Positions 8,955 to 17,323 of a DNA stretch of 64,000 nt are shown here, one piece after another (the stretch's first letter is position 1; each line of letters begins with the position of its first letter). The notes beneath the pieces were generated by a model, which saw only the letters and a program-made list of their open reading frames with translations, was not told the origin of the DNA and searched no databases. The DNA lies in the NCBI RefSeq assembly GCF_036178845.1, contig NZ_CP108070.1, positions 8,866,001-8,930,000 of the forward strand. The letters are read 5' to 3'. This DNA comes from Streptomyces sp. NBC_00271. GTDB lineage: Bacteria > Actinomycetota > Actinomycetes > Streptomycetales > Streptomycetaceae. The position numbers were made by a program, and so were the translations under genes.

Positions 8955-9480
8955 ATGAGGGCCGTTGCGATCGACGACGGTGGGCGCATGGATGCCGAGA
9001 CCGCTGCGAGCGTCAGATCCCACGGACATGAGGCGGTTGTGGTTCCGGCCTCCAGCGGAGGTGACGTACTCACGGGCGAAGGTCTGGCCGAGGACTTGGG
9101 CTTTGTGATCGACGACGAGACCGCCACGGAGACGTTGTGTTGCACCACGGCGAACCTCCTTTCGACAGAGGCAGTCGCCGGTGTAAGGCACCATGTCGCT
9201 CTGCCCGTCAGGCAGTCGCGAATGCTCTTTTCGGCCATCCGTTCCACCCAGCTCTGCGAGTCCGCCGGCGACATGGCCGACGCCACCACCGAAGACAGGG
9301 CCGTCTGGGCCGCACCCGCCGACATTCGGCCGGTGTCGTACGACGAGGTTGCCACGCCTGTCGCCCGTACCGCTTGCTTCAGCCCTCTACACGGCGTCCG
9401 GCTTCGGTCCCTGCCTTCGTCCACCTACCAAGCGCTGAAGGCGTTTCTGCCTTCGCGCACCCGGGCTTACTGCCTTTCCT
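8955..9480 (+). pseudogene. Decayed NmrA-type NAD(P)-binding epimerase
   Basis: The frame follows the intact paralogue at 42115-42861 in order: a start like MRAVAI, HGHEAVV, GGDVLTGEGLAEDL, TTANLL, AGVRHHVAL, FSAIRSTQLCE and PADIRPVSYDEVATPVA. The Rossmann GxxGxxG has become DDGGRMD and several internal segments are missing, so NAD(P) binding is lost. The frame stays open by chance or by recent decay. It sits directly in front of the small membrane-protein gene at 9493, which probably uses the same promoter. Confidence 0.7.
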
Positions 9481-9492
9481 GTGGAGCACACC

Positions 9493-9834
9493 ATGAACAC
9501 GAGTAAGGAGGCCGCACGCGGCCTGACCGACATCGAGACCTTCCTGTACCGGCACGCTCATCTGGAAGCAGCACGGCAGCGCGTGGCGGGTTTCACCACG
9601 CGGGTGCCGGGGCTCACCCAGGAGCAGAAGGTGGATATCGCGAGCTGGTATCTCAAGGAACAGACGTACGTCGCACGCATGGTGACGGAACACCTCGCTG
9701 CAAGCATCAGCGAGGTGCAGCAGCAGCACCATGTCCGCTTCACGCGATGGCTACGAGGAACGCTCACCGCGATGATCCTGATCACTGTGGCCATGGCCCT
9801 GTGCTTCGCTGTGCTCCTGGGATCGTTGGGCTGA
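9493..9834 (+). CDS. Small hypothetical protein with one C-terminal membrane helix
   Basis: 113 residues: an amphipathic helical part (residues 10-85, rich in Ala, Glu, His and Arg) followed by one strong transmembrane helix (about 88-112) and almost no tail. GGAG lies 7 nt before the ATG. I do not recognise a named domain. It is probably read from the TGTCACA promoter at 8836 through the epimerase remnant, which would make it a tail-anchored member of the same stress response. Confidence 0.6.
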   Translation: MNTSKEAARGLTDIETFLYRHAHLEAARQRVAGFTTRVPGLTQEQKVDIASWYLKEQTYVARMVTEHLAASISEVQQQHHVRFTRWLRGTLTAMILITVAMALCFAVLLGSLG

Positions 9835-9866
9835 ACTGCCGGGCGCCGCTCACTATCACCCGGAGT

Positions 9867-9884
9867 GCGGGCCCCTCCGCCCGC
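9867..9884. terminator. GC hairpin between convergent genes
   Basis: GCGGGC (9867-9872) and GCCCGC (9879-9884) with a 6-nt loop, between two convergent genes. There is no T tract, as is usual for Streptomyces terminators, so this is suggestive only. Confidence 0.35.
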
Positions 9885-9937
9885 TGCGAGCGAAGCAGCA
9901 GTTCAGGGCAGTGGACCGCAGCCCGACACTCGCCTCG

Positions 9938-10468
9938 TCATCGATGAGTGGCCTTGGCCGACTCGGCGGACCCGAATCCCTCGTTTGTCGCCGACTCACG
10001 GCGTTCGAGTGTGCGGCGAACACCATTGATGCTTTCGCTATCGGAGTCACGGCCCAGAGCGGCGGCCATATCAAGGGCCCGTACATCGACGTCGTCGGCT
10101 GCGGCGAAGTACTCCGTGATCTGCTCGGTGAGCTGGCCGTATTTCTTCTGCCCGTCCGTGTCGTCCCCAGCCGGAGCAGGACGGTCCGCGTCCTCGCTCT
10201 TGCTCGGCGGCTTCTGCGCCCGAGGCGCAGGTGTCGTCGCGATGTTCGCGGACTTGGCGGACTCGGTGGAGGCAATCTCCGTCTGCGGGACGACGGGCTT
10301 CGGAACTTGGGTCTGCTCCGCGGCAGCCGGGGCACACATCAAGGACTCGAAGGTGCTGAGAACCCGTCGCACCGAGCCGAGATGCGCCACGACCGCAGCA
10401 AGTTCCCTTTCCGGCGGCTGCTCCTGGATCTGCAGGCGGGCCAAATCCTCTTGGAGACGTCTCGTCAT
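9938..10468 (-). CDS. Hypothetical protein with N-terminal coiled coil and C-terminal winged-helix-like segment
   Basis: 176 residues from the ATG at 10468. Residues 1-45 form a charged helix (RLQEDLARLQIQEQPPERE). The middle is a low-complexity Ala/Pro/Lys/Ser linker. The end (QLTEQITEYFAAADDVDVRALD, then GRDSDSESINGVRRTLERR) resembles small winged helices in Streptomyces proteins of the same plan. A longer frame back to 10537 is possible. No ribosome site is clear for either start. Function unknown, perhaps DNA binding. Confidence 0.55.
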   Translation of the reverse strand: MTRRLQEDLARLQIQEQPPERELAAVVAHLGSVRRVLSTFESLMCAPAAAEQTQVPKPVVPQTEIASTESAKSANIATTPAPRAQKPPSKSEDADRPAPAGDDTDGQKKYGQLTEQITEYFAAADDVDVRALDMAAALGRDSDSESINGVRRTLERRESATNEGFGSAESAKATHR

Positions 10469-10843
10469 AGCTGCGTGCCGCTTGGCCCGGACGCGGAAAT
10501 GGGTACCCCGCCGACATGACATGCACCAGCAGCCCACAAGGGCACCGTGACGTCTGACCAGGCTCCATCGTGCTCTGCGGAAGATCCGCCACGATTGCAG
10601 TCGTGCGATGCCGCGTTCGCACGGTGCCCGTACCGAAAAGCATCACTGCCCCCAACGGTGCGTTGCGTGCTCGAGGGCCTGTCGGCCGGCGGTCGAGTCG
10701 AATCACTAGATCATGCGATGCGCCTCAGGAGCGCCCGGAGCCACTCTGGCTGTTCGGGGCTGTCCGGACGCGGTGCCCACCGCATGGCCGCCCGTGTGAG
10801 GAGCGTCCCGGTGCGACTGCCGCTCATGGTGTGTCGGGCTCCG

Positions 10844-10870
10844 TGTCACATTTTTCGATCCCCGCCGGTC
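10844..10870 (+). promoter_or_regulatory. ECF41-type promoter: TGTCACA-N16-GGTC
   Basis: TGTCACA at 10844-10850 and GGTC at 10867-10870, 41 nt before the first codon of a nitroreductase remnant. The 10469-10843 stretch before it holds no gene I can support. Confidence 0.7.
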
Positions 10871-10911
10871 ATTGGTTCGACAGGTCAAGTGGATGAGGGA
10901 GGCGTGCGGTC

Positions 10912-11222
10912 TTGGACGTCCATGAGGCGGTCATGAGCAGCCGGGCGGTACGCGGATTCACCGACCGGCATGTCCCGCAGGAGGTGGTGGAGCGCGTGCT
11001 GTCCGCCGCTGACTGGGCCGGCCGGATCGAACCGCCATCCGTGGCACGTCTACGTGTCGGCCGGCTGGTCATTGGCCGAGAGTAAGAAGAGTGTCGGCGA
11101 GCAGCGCTACGGCGCAGTCGCTGTGCCACGCGAGGACATGGAGGCGTGACAGCGGGCCGTTGCCGCGAATGGGGGCTGTTTCGGCGCTCCGGCCGCCCTC
11201 GGTTCGAGGACGCCATTGTCAC
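10912..11222 (+). pseudogene. Decayed nitroreductase
   Basis: A TTG-started frame gives LDVHEAVMSSRAVRGFTDR then VPQEVVERVLSAADWA, matching the start of the intact nitroreductases at 36606 and 61606. A frameshift follows, after which HPWHVYVSAGWSLAE, GEQRYGAVAVPREDMEA and FGAPAAL can be read in another frame. Roughly 50 residues are deleted in the middle and the last third is absent. The FMN-binding SRRAVR element survives only as SSRAVR. Confidence 0.75.
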
Positions 11223-11795
11223 ATTCCCTGTGGGCTAGGCTGCGAAATTCATTGCCTGTCCCAGTGCGGGGTCGATGGTCAACCGTTGGCTGTGCCGAAG
11301 GCCGCATGCCGACCCCCTGAGGCAGGTCCTGCCGCTCTGCCGGCCAGCCGAATCACTCAATTATGCGATGCGTCTACATGCCAATATGGCTCATTATGGC
11401 CTGGTTGGCGAAGAATGAATTCCATTACCTGAAGAAAAGTGCAGCTGTTGCTCAGAGTCCTGGTGTGAGCCAAGGGGCGGGCCGCGAGACCACGATGTCT
11501 CTGCCTGACCGCCATTGTCCCGACAACAGCCTGCGACATTCCTATGTGCCGGTTCGGTCGGAGGAGCGGGGCCGATTCGGATCTCTGGTTCAGACGCGAT
11601 TGGACCAGTCGTGACTTTTGGTGGCCACATTTCCCGCACCACCCGAACAAGCCAAGCGGAGCCTCATGCCCGGCGCGATGTCGGCCGTGAGGAGCGCGTC
11701 GCAGGACGGATTGTCGAAGCCGCCTGGCTGCACGCGGTAGCGAAATGACCTTGCCACGCGACAGCCGTATCCGGAAAAACGAGGACCGCAGGATC
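11223..11795. other. Non-coding stretch before the first ECF sigma gene
   Basis: No frame here has a recognisable domain. A TGTCACA at 11217-11223 has CTGC, not GGTC, at the expected distance. The promoter of the following sigma gene is not obvious. Confidence 0.4.
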
Positions 11796-12731
11796 ATGTA
11801 TCTCAAGTCGTCCCCTATCACGAGTGACCTTGACGAGGCTGTTTCTGCCTTTGTGCAGCACCGGGCGCGCCTCTTCGGGATCGCCTACCGTGTGCTCGGC
11901 AGTGTGGTCGAGGCTGAGGACGTGGTCCAGGAGGTGTGGCTGCGTTGGCAGAAGACCGACCGCTCCGTTGTGGTGAGCCCGGTGGCCTTCCTGTCGAGCG
12001 CGACGACCCGCTTGGCCATCAACGTGGCGCAGTCGGCGAGGGTGCGTCGGGAGACCTACATCGGGCCGTGGTTGCCCGAGCCTGTCGACACCAGTTTGGA
12101 CCCGGAGGTGGGCGCGCAGCGGGCGGAGGCTTTGGAGTTGGCCCTGTTGCTGGTACTGGAGAAGCTGAGTCCCACTGAACGGGCCGCGTACGTCCTGCGC
12201 GAGGCGTTCGACTACTCCTATCCGGAGATTGCTGGGATCCTGCAGCTCAGCGTCGTCAACGTGCGCCAGATCGTGAGTCGTTCCCGCAAGCGTCTGTCGG
12301 GCGAGCCGCGGGCGAGTGTGGACGCGGTGGAGCATCGACGCCTGCTGGATGCCTTCGTCTCAGCGGCTCGCACCGGGGATGTGGCCTCGTTGGAAGCCGT
12401 CCTCACCCCTGACATCGTCAGCCTGTCCGACGGCAACGGTCTCCGAGGCGCCGCCCGTGTACCTGTGGTGGGCCGTGCGCGTGTGGCCAACCTGGCGACC
12501 GCCACTCCGCGGTTCTGGCGGGAGGCGGACCTGGGACTGGTCCAGGCCAATGGCCGTACGAGCGTGATGATGTACCGCGACGGCTCTCCCACCGCGATCC
12601 TGACGATCGCCGCTTCGAGGGAAGGCATACGCAAGGTGATGTGGGTGTTCAACCCGAGCAAGATCGCCGCATTTCTGGACTCCCGTGCCCGCTGCGCAAC
12701 TGTTCCCGGTCTTGCATCGGCCCATGGGTGA
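11796..12731 (+). CDS. ECF sigma factor of the ECF41/SigJ type with fused SnoaL-like domain
   Basis: 311 residues. Sigma region 2 at about 20-85 (LFGIAYRVLGS, DVVQEVWLRW), a linker carrying the ECF41 hallmark WLPEP near residue 93, region 4 at 115-165 (LSPTERAAYVLREAF, then the VNVRQIVSRSRKRL helix) and a C-terminal SnoaL-like domain (180-300) that regulates sigma activity in this group in place of an anti-sigma. The usual DGGGK motif reads DGNGL near 211 and NPDKL reads NPSKI, so the regulatory domain has drifted. The start was chosen for GAGGA and AGGA upstream. No TGTCACA promoter precedes it, unlike the paralogue at 60293. Confidence 0.9.
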   Translation: MYLKSSPITSDLDEAVSAFVQHRARLFGIAYRVLGSVVEAEDVVQEVWLRWQKTDRSVVVSPVAFLSSATTRLAINVAQSARVRRETYIGPWLPEPVDTSLDPEVGAQRAEALELALLLVLEKLSPTERAAYVLREAFDYSYPEIAGILQLSVVNVRQIVSRSRKRLSGEPRASVDAVEHRRLLDAFVSAARTGDVASLEAVLTPDIVSLSDGNGLRGAARVPVVGRARVANLATATPRFWREADLGLVQANGRTSVMMYRDGSPTAILTIAASREGIRKVMWVFNPSKIAAFLDSRARCATVPGLASAHG

Positions 12732-12983
12732 GCCACGCTCCCCAGTTTCCTCAACCGGGCGCCGGCCGCCGCGAATTCACCACCGGAGGCCGGGTCCGGC
12801 GCGCCACGGAGGCGTTCCGATCACGCCTCCGTCGACCGGTTTGGCGGGTGGTAATCGGCAGTCGGCGAGCCCGTACAAGCCGGGGTGAGAGGCCTGTGGC
12901 GCTCAACGTCCGCCATGCTGGGGGACCGTGGCGAGCGGTAGCGACAAGGTCGTGCTGGACGGCTGTGTGGCCGACGGCCGGCA

Positions 12984-13470
12984 TCAGCCCCCGCGGACGC
13001 AAGTCGTCCTCGGCCCGTTGGGTGCCCATGGTTGATATATGGCGGCCGTGGCCCCGGCGGTGTCGGAGTCGGGCCACAAGAGCAGCGGCATACCCCAGGC
13101 TCTGGTGCCGGTGATGATCGGTGCCGCGGTCGCCGCACAGTGGTACGGAAGTGCGATCGCCGTACGCGGATAGGCCCGGGCGAACTCCTCGGGGTCGCTC
13201 AGCCAGACCAGCCGTCGTTGACGCAGCGCCTCCCGCACCGGAACAGGACGGGACAGCGCCACCCGGGACAAGGGCGTCAGATATTCCGCCGGTAGTCCTG
13301 CGGTCACCTCCAACCGCAGCGCCTGCCCGTGGGACGCCAGCAAGAAGATCGCACCGGCGAGCACCCCCGTGTCGTGCACGGCGAACTCCAGCAGCCGGTC
13401 CAGCTTCGCCCGGCGAATCGACCCGGATGCGGTGAGGACGGACGAGGCCCGTAGGGCTGTACCGCGCCGT
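12984..13470 (-). pseudogene. GAF-domain fragment of an RsbU-type regulator
   Basis: The minus-strand reading contains a recognisable Streptomyces GAF domain: LDRLLEFAVHDTGVLAGAIF, LEVTAGLPAEYLTPLSRVAL, RRLVWLSDPEEFARAYPRTA and WGMPLLLWPDSD. In intact phosphatases this domain is followed by more GAF sequence and a PP2C domain; here the reading degenerates after LLLWP. No convincing start codon. It lies back to back with the intact phosphatase at 13721 and may be debris of a related gene. Confidence 0.55.
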
Positions 13471-13564
13471 CTTCCCGCATGGCGCACATACCAGCACCGT
13501 ACGTCCGCACCGGCCGACCCCGCGCGGGAGAACCGTCTGAGCCCGCCATCGCGGCAGCATCCCT

Positions 13565-13591
13565 TGTCACAGATCACAGAGTCATCTGGTC
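13565..13591 (+). promoter_or_regulatory. ECF41-type promoter: TGTCACA-N16-GGTC
   Basis: TGTCACA at 13565-13571 and GGTC at 13588-13591, about 130 nt before the phosphatase start. Confidence 0.75.
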
Positions 13592-13720
13592 AATGGCCTG
13601 AAAAGGGACAAGTAGCGACGCGATCCCGCTCATGTCCGAGTCCGGAATTGAGAACGGTGACGAAGCACTGCGTGCCGCAGGCGTTTGCCCCGCCGCGACC
13701 TATCCGAGGACAACGACTCG

Positions 13721-16291
13721 ATGATCAGCACTGACAAAGTGATACCCGGTAAGCAGCCGAACATCCGCGAGCCCTCGGAGTCGGCGATTGCGATGCTCGA
13801 CGAGCTGGGGACGGTGGTCGGGTGGACGCGGGCCGCTGAGCGGCTGGTCGGACACTCCGCCGGCGACGTCGTGGGCCGGTCGGCCTCAGTCGTACTGCTG
13901 CACCCCGAAAAAGCGCCGACGACGGCGGAGTTCGTCGAGCAGTGCCATGCCCAGCACGGTTGGTGGGGCACGACGACGCTGCGGCACAGAGATGGTCACA
14001 GGCTCGACGTGAGCCTGCGGGTCTCGATGCTGTGGGGGCAGGGCGAATCGGTCCGGTGGCTCGTGTCCGTGACCGACATCGGCGAGGTCTCCGGGGAAGC
14101 GACGAACGGACTGCTGCGGGAGTCGCTGCTCGCTCGTGTCCCGATGGGCATCGTCGTGGGGGACCCGCAACTGCGCTGCGCCTGGGTGAACGACACGATG
14201 GAGAGCCACGACGGTATTTCCCGCGACCGACGGATCGGACGTCGATTCACCGATGTGCTGCCAGGTGTCGAGACCGAAGCGCTCGCATCAGCGATGCGAC
14301 AGGCTGTCCACAGCGGGCCCACCGAGGTCCACGGCTACCGGACGCGGCTGCCGTCGAGCCCGTATCGGGAGCACACGTTCGCAGCTTCGATCTTCTGCCT
14401 CCGGGACGCCGGCGGCCTGGTGCTGGGGGTGTGCGTCATCAGCGTCGACGTCACCGAGAGCCGGCGGGCGCGCGATCGCCTGGCCATACTCAGCGAGAGC
14501 AGTATCCGCCTCGGCAGCAGCCTGGACGTGATGCAGACCAGCCAGGACCTGGCCGACCTGGCCGTGCCTCTGCTCGCCGACTACGTCGCCGTCGACCTTG
14601 AGCAGTCGGTCCCGGGTGGCGAAGGGCCCCCGGTTCACATCGGCTTCACAGGCGAGCGCCTCCCTGTTTTCAGGCGCACAGGTCTGGCATCGATTCATCA
14701 TGGGGTCCCGGAGTCCCCGTGGGTGCACGGTGAGGTGGTCCCCTGGCCGCCCGCCTCGCCCTTCACCGACGTCCTGAGCTCCGGGAGGCCCCACCTTGAG
14801 CCGGTCCTGGACACCGCTCCGGGTACATGGATCGACCGTGACCCCGCGCGGGCGCAGAAGATCCACGAGAACGGCATGCACTCCCTGATGGTCATTCCTA
14901 TCCGGGTGCGGCGTGCCCTGCTGGGCATGGTGCTGTTCATCCGCACCGCAGACCAGGGGCCGTTCCAGGAGGTCGATGTGCTCCTCGCCGAGGAACTCGT
15001 CAGCCGCGCCGCGCTGGCGTTGGACAACGCGCGCCAGTACGCCCGCGAGCACACCGCTGCCCTCGCCCTCCAACGGAACCTGCTCCCGCGCCGTTTGAAG
15101 GGCGGCGCGGCCGTTGAGACGGCGTCTCGTTACCTCCCCGCTGACATCGATCACGGTGTCGGGGGTGACTGGTTCGATGTGATCCCGCTGTCCGGCGCGC
15201 GGGTGGCACTCGTCGTCGGTGATGTGGTCGGACACGGGATCAACGCCGCCGCGACCATGGGCCGGCTCCGCACCGCCGTGCGCACGCTCGCCGACATGGA
15301 GCTGCCCCCCGACGAACTGCTGACCCACCTCGACGACACGGTCCAGCGGCTGGCCGAGGAGGACACCGACGCCCCGGAGCAGTACCCCCGGGCTGTGGGG
15401 GCCACCTGTCTGTACGCGGTCTACGACCCGGTCACCCGCCGGTGCACCATGGCACGGGCCGGGCACCCCCCGCCCGCGATCATCGACCCGCAGGGGCGGG
15501 TCACCTTCCCCGACCTGCCCAGCGGAACCCCACTGGGTATCGGGCTGGGAGTCCCCTTCGAGGCCGTAGAGCTGGAACTGCCCGAGGGAAGTCTCCTCGG
15601 CCTGTACACCGACGGCCTCATCGAGACCCGCGACCACGACATCGACGTGGGAATGCACCGCCTCGGCACCGCTCTGGCGCAACCGAGCCGCTCCCTGGAA
15701 GAACTCTGCAGTCGCGCGATGGAGACCTTCCCGGGGCAGGCACCCTCCGACGACGCCTCGCTGCTCCTTGTCCGGACCCGTACGCTCAGCCCCACCCAGG
15801 TGGCCTCCTGGGTGCTGCCCAGCGACCAGACCGCTGCCCGCATCGCCCGGCACATGGCAGCCCGACAGCTGACCGAATGGGGCCTGGGAGGTCTTGAGGA
15901 CGCCACGAAGCTGATCGTCAGCGAACTGGTCACCAACGCCGTCCGCCACGGCAGCGGCCAGATCACTCTGCGCCTGATCCGGCACCAGGTCCTGACCTGC
16001 CAGGTGTTCGACACGAGCGCCTGCCCCCCACGTCTGCTCAGCGCACGCACCCATGACGAGAATGGCCGCGGTCTCTTCCTGGTCGCCCAGTTGTCCCGCA
16101 GATGGGGTTTCCGCACCGTATCGGGTGGCAAGGTGGTCTGGGCCGAGGCAGATCTGGCCCCCGCATCAGCACACGCACAGGCCCTTGGGATACCACCCAT
16201 GTCCAAGCAGCGACCCGTCCTCGGCTCCGCGTCGCCCGCGACACCCGCAGACCCTGGTGTCGTCCCGGGACGCGGTCCCGAGCCCTGGTAA
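13721..16291 (+). CDS. PAS-PAS-GAF-PP2C-HATPase serine phosphatase/anti-sigma kinase (RsbU/SpoIIE type)
   Basis: 856 residues. Order: PAS about 20-120, second PAS about 135-245, GAF about 255-445, SpoIIE/PP2C phosphatase about 460-690 (GGDWFDVI, VVGDVVGHG near 499, ARAGHPPP, LYTDGLIETR), then a HATPase_c domain about 715-820 (VSELVTNAVRHG, GRGLFLVAQLS). The fusion joins an RsbU-like phosphatase to an RsbW-like kinase domain, so it probably tunes partner switching of SigB-type sigma factors in response to a sensed signal. The ATG at 13721 follows GAGGA. Its TGTCACA promoter links the ECF response to the SigB-type network. Confidence 0.9.
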   Translation: MISTDKVIPGKQPNIREPSESAIAMLDELGTVVGWTRAAERLVGHSAGDVVGRSASVVLLHPEKAPTTAEFVEQCHAQHGWWGTTTLRHRDGHRLDVSLRVSMLWGQGESVRWLVSVTDIGEVSGEATNGLLRESLLARVPMGIVVGDPQLRCAWVNDTMESHDGISRDRRIGRRFTDVLPGVETEALASAMRQAVHSGPTEVHGYRTRLPSSPYREHTFAASIFCLRDAGGLVLGVCVISVDVTESRRARDRLAILSESSIRLGSSLDVMQTSQDLADLAVPLLADYVAVDLEQSVPGGEGPPVHIGFTGERLPVFRRTGLASIHHGVPESPWVHGEVVPWPPASPFTDVLSSGRPHLEPVLDTAPGTWIDRDPARAQKIHENGMHSLMVIPIRVRRALLGMVLFIRTADQGPFQEVDVLLAEELVSRAALALDNARQYAREHTAALALQRNLLPRRLKGGAAVETASRYLPADIDHGVGGDWFDVIPLSGARVALVVGDVVGHGINAAATMGRLRTAVRTLADMELPPDELLTHLDDTVQRLAEEDTDAPEQYPRAVGATCLYAVYDPVTRRCTMARAGHPPPAIIDPQGRVTFPDLPSGTPLGIGLGVPFEAVELELPEGSLLGLYTDGLIETRDHDIDVGMHRLGTALAQPSRSLEELCSRAMETFPGQAPSDDASLLLVRTRTLSPTQVASWVLPSDQTAARIARHMAARQLTEWGLGGLEDATKLIVSELVTNAVRHGSGQITLRLIRHQVLTCQVFDTSACPPRLLSARTHDENGRGLFLVAQLSRRWGFRTVSGGKVVWAEADLAPASAHAQALGIPPMSKQRPVLGSASPATPADPGVVPGRGPEPW

Positions 16292-16593
16292 TGCGCTTGC
16301 CGGTGTCCACTCGTGTCCAGGAGAGACGAGGTGGCGGATCGCCTTCCGTGCGATGTGTGTTCTCCATACCGCGGGCTCCTGGTTTGTGAGGGCCGCCGAC
16401 AGGGGGCAGGGTGGTCTTTGAGCTCTGTGCGTGAGGCAGCAGGCGCACGGCCCGCCGCAGATGCGGTACACCAGCCCACGAGCGGTGCTGGACCGTCCGT
16501 TCCGGGCAGGCCTACGGAGGTGTAGCAGCGTCGGCAGAGGACCCAGCGAACGAGACCGCCGAACAGGGCAGCGAGTCGACGTTCGGCCCCAGG

Positions 16594-16965
16594 ATGCTGG
16601 CGGACGTCGAGCCACCCTTCATTCCCGAGGGAGCTTCGGGGATGACCGTCTTCGTCGAGTGGGAGCCCGGACACACGGGATCGCCGCCGCACCGCCACTC
16701 GGGGCCGTGTTTCGGCTACGTCCTCGAAGGAGCGGTCCGGTGGGAGCTTGAGGGTGAGCCGGAACGCGTGATCAAGGCCGGCGAGACGTTCTGGGAGCCG
16801 GGCGGTGAGGTGATCCACTACCAGAACGGCAACGCCTCGTCGGACGTGCCGGCCAAGTACATCGTGTTCATGATGTGCGCCCCGGGTCAGCCGATGCTCA
16901 CCCTGGTCGAGGAGCAGGAGCTGACGGAGCGGGCCCATTTGCGCGCCTCGCGCCCCACCGACTGA
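16594..16965 (+). CDS. Cupin-domain protein, copy 1 (probably shortened at the N-terminus)
   Basis: 123 residues from the first usable ATG. A single cupin fold: PPHRHSGPCFGYVLEG gives the HxH metal-site motif, and the second half has FWEPGGEVIHYQ with the last His ligand. Copies 2 and 3 (22997, 49048) match closely. Their leaders end CTACGGAGG, then GTGTAACACA-ATG; here the same leader reads GTGTAGCAGC-GTC, so the original start codon is lost and 15-20 N-terminal residues are probably not translated. The TGTCACA promoter seen upstream of copies 2 and 3 is also absent. Confidence 0.75.
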   Translation: MLADVEPPFIPEGASGMTVFVEWEPGHTGSPPHRHSGPCFGYVLEGAVRWELEGEPERVIKAGETFWEPGGEVIHYQNGNASSDVPAKYIVFMMCAPGQPMLTLVEEQELTERAHLRASRPTD

Positions 16966-16989
16966 CCTGCCAGCTCCAGCAGCGCCGCC

Positions 16990-17064
16990 GATGTCCTGTA
17001 CGGCACGCTGACAGCGCTATTCGCGGCGGCAGCCATGCACGCACTGCGACACGGCGCCGTGTCA
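16990..17064 (+). pseudogene. DUF5134 N-terminal remnant downstream of cupin copy 1
   Basis: Reading DVLYGTLTALFAAAAMHALR, then HGAVS, matches the N-terminus of the intact DUF5134 protein at 22303-22926 (VVDYMLTALFTAAAVRALRQ). Nothing further of the gene remains. It preserves the cupin then DUF5134 order seen at 22-23 kb and 48-49 kb. Confidence 0.6.
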
Positions 17065-17323
17065 CGAAGTCCGCGACGGCACGCAAGACCCCGCCGGACC
17101 AGAGTTCGTCCCCCGCAGCTGGCGGCCGTCGTTCGGCGCCGCCAGGTACTCCTTGCCCGTACGCACGTCGTGCTCCTCTCCGGCGCAAGAGATCTGGCCG
17201 GCGCGCCACCTGCGTCGGGCTGGGATGAGGGGACGGCGCGCAACCGACAGTCCCCCGGGTGCGAGCGCCGCTCACAGGAGGACCGGCGTTGAGGGCACAC
17301 ATGGCCTGCGGCATGCTTGCCCC

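Noticed and set aside
11217..11243. TGTCACA at the end of the nitroreductase remnant
   Set aside because: CTGC lies at the -10 position and no gene follows closely.
14288..16054. A 588-codon open frame antisense to the phosphatase
   Set aside because: No motif is readable in it, while the plus-strand protein shows PAS, GAF, PP2C and HATPase domains throughout.
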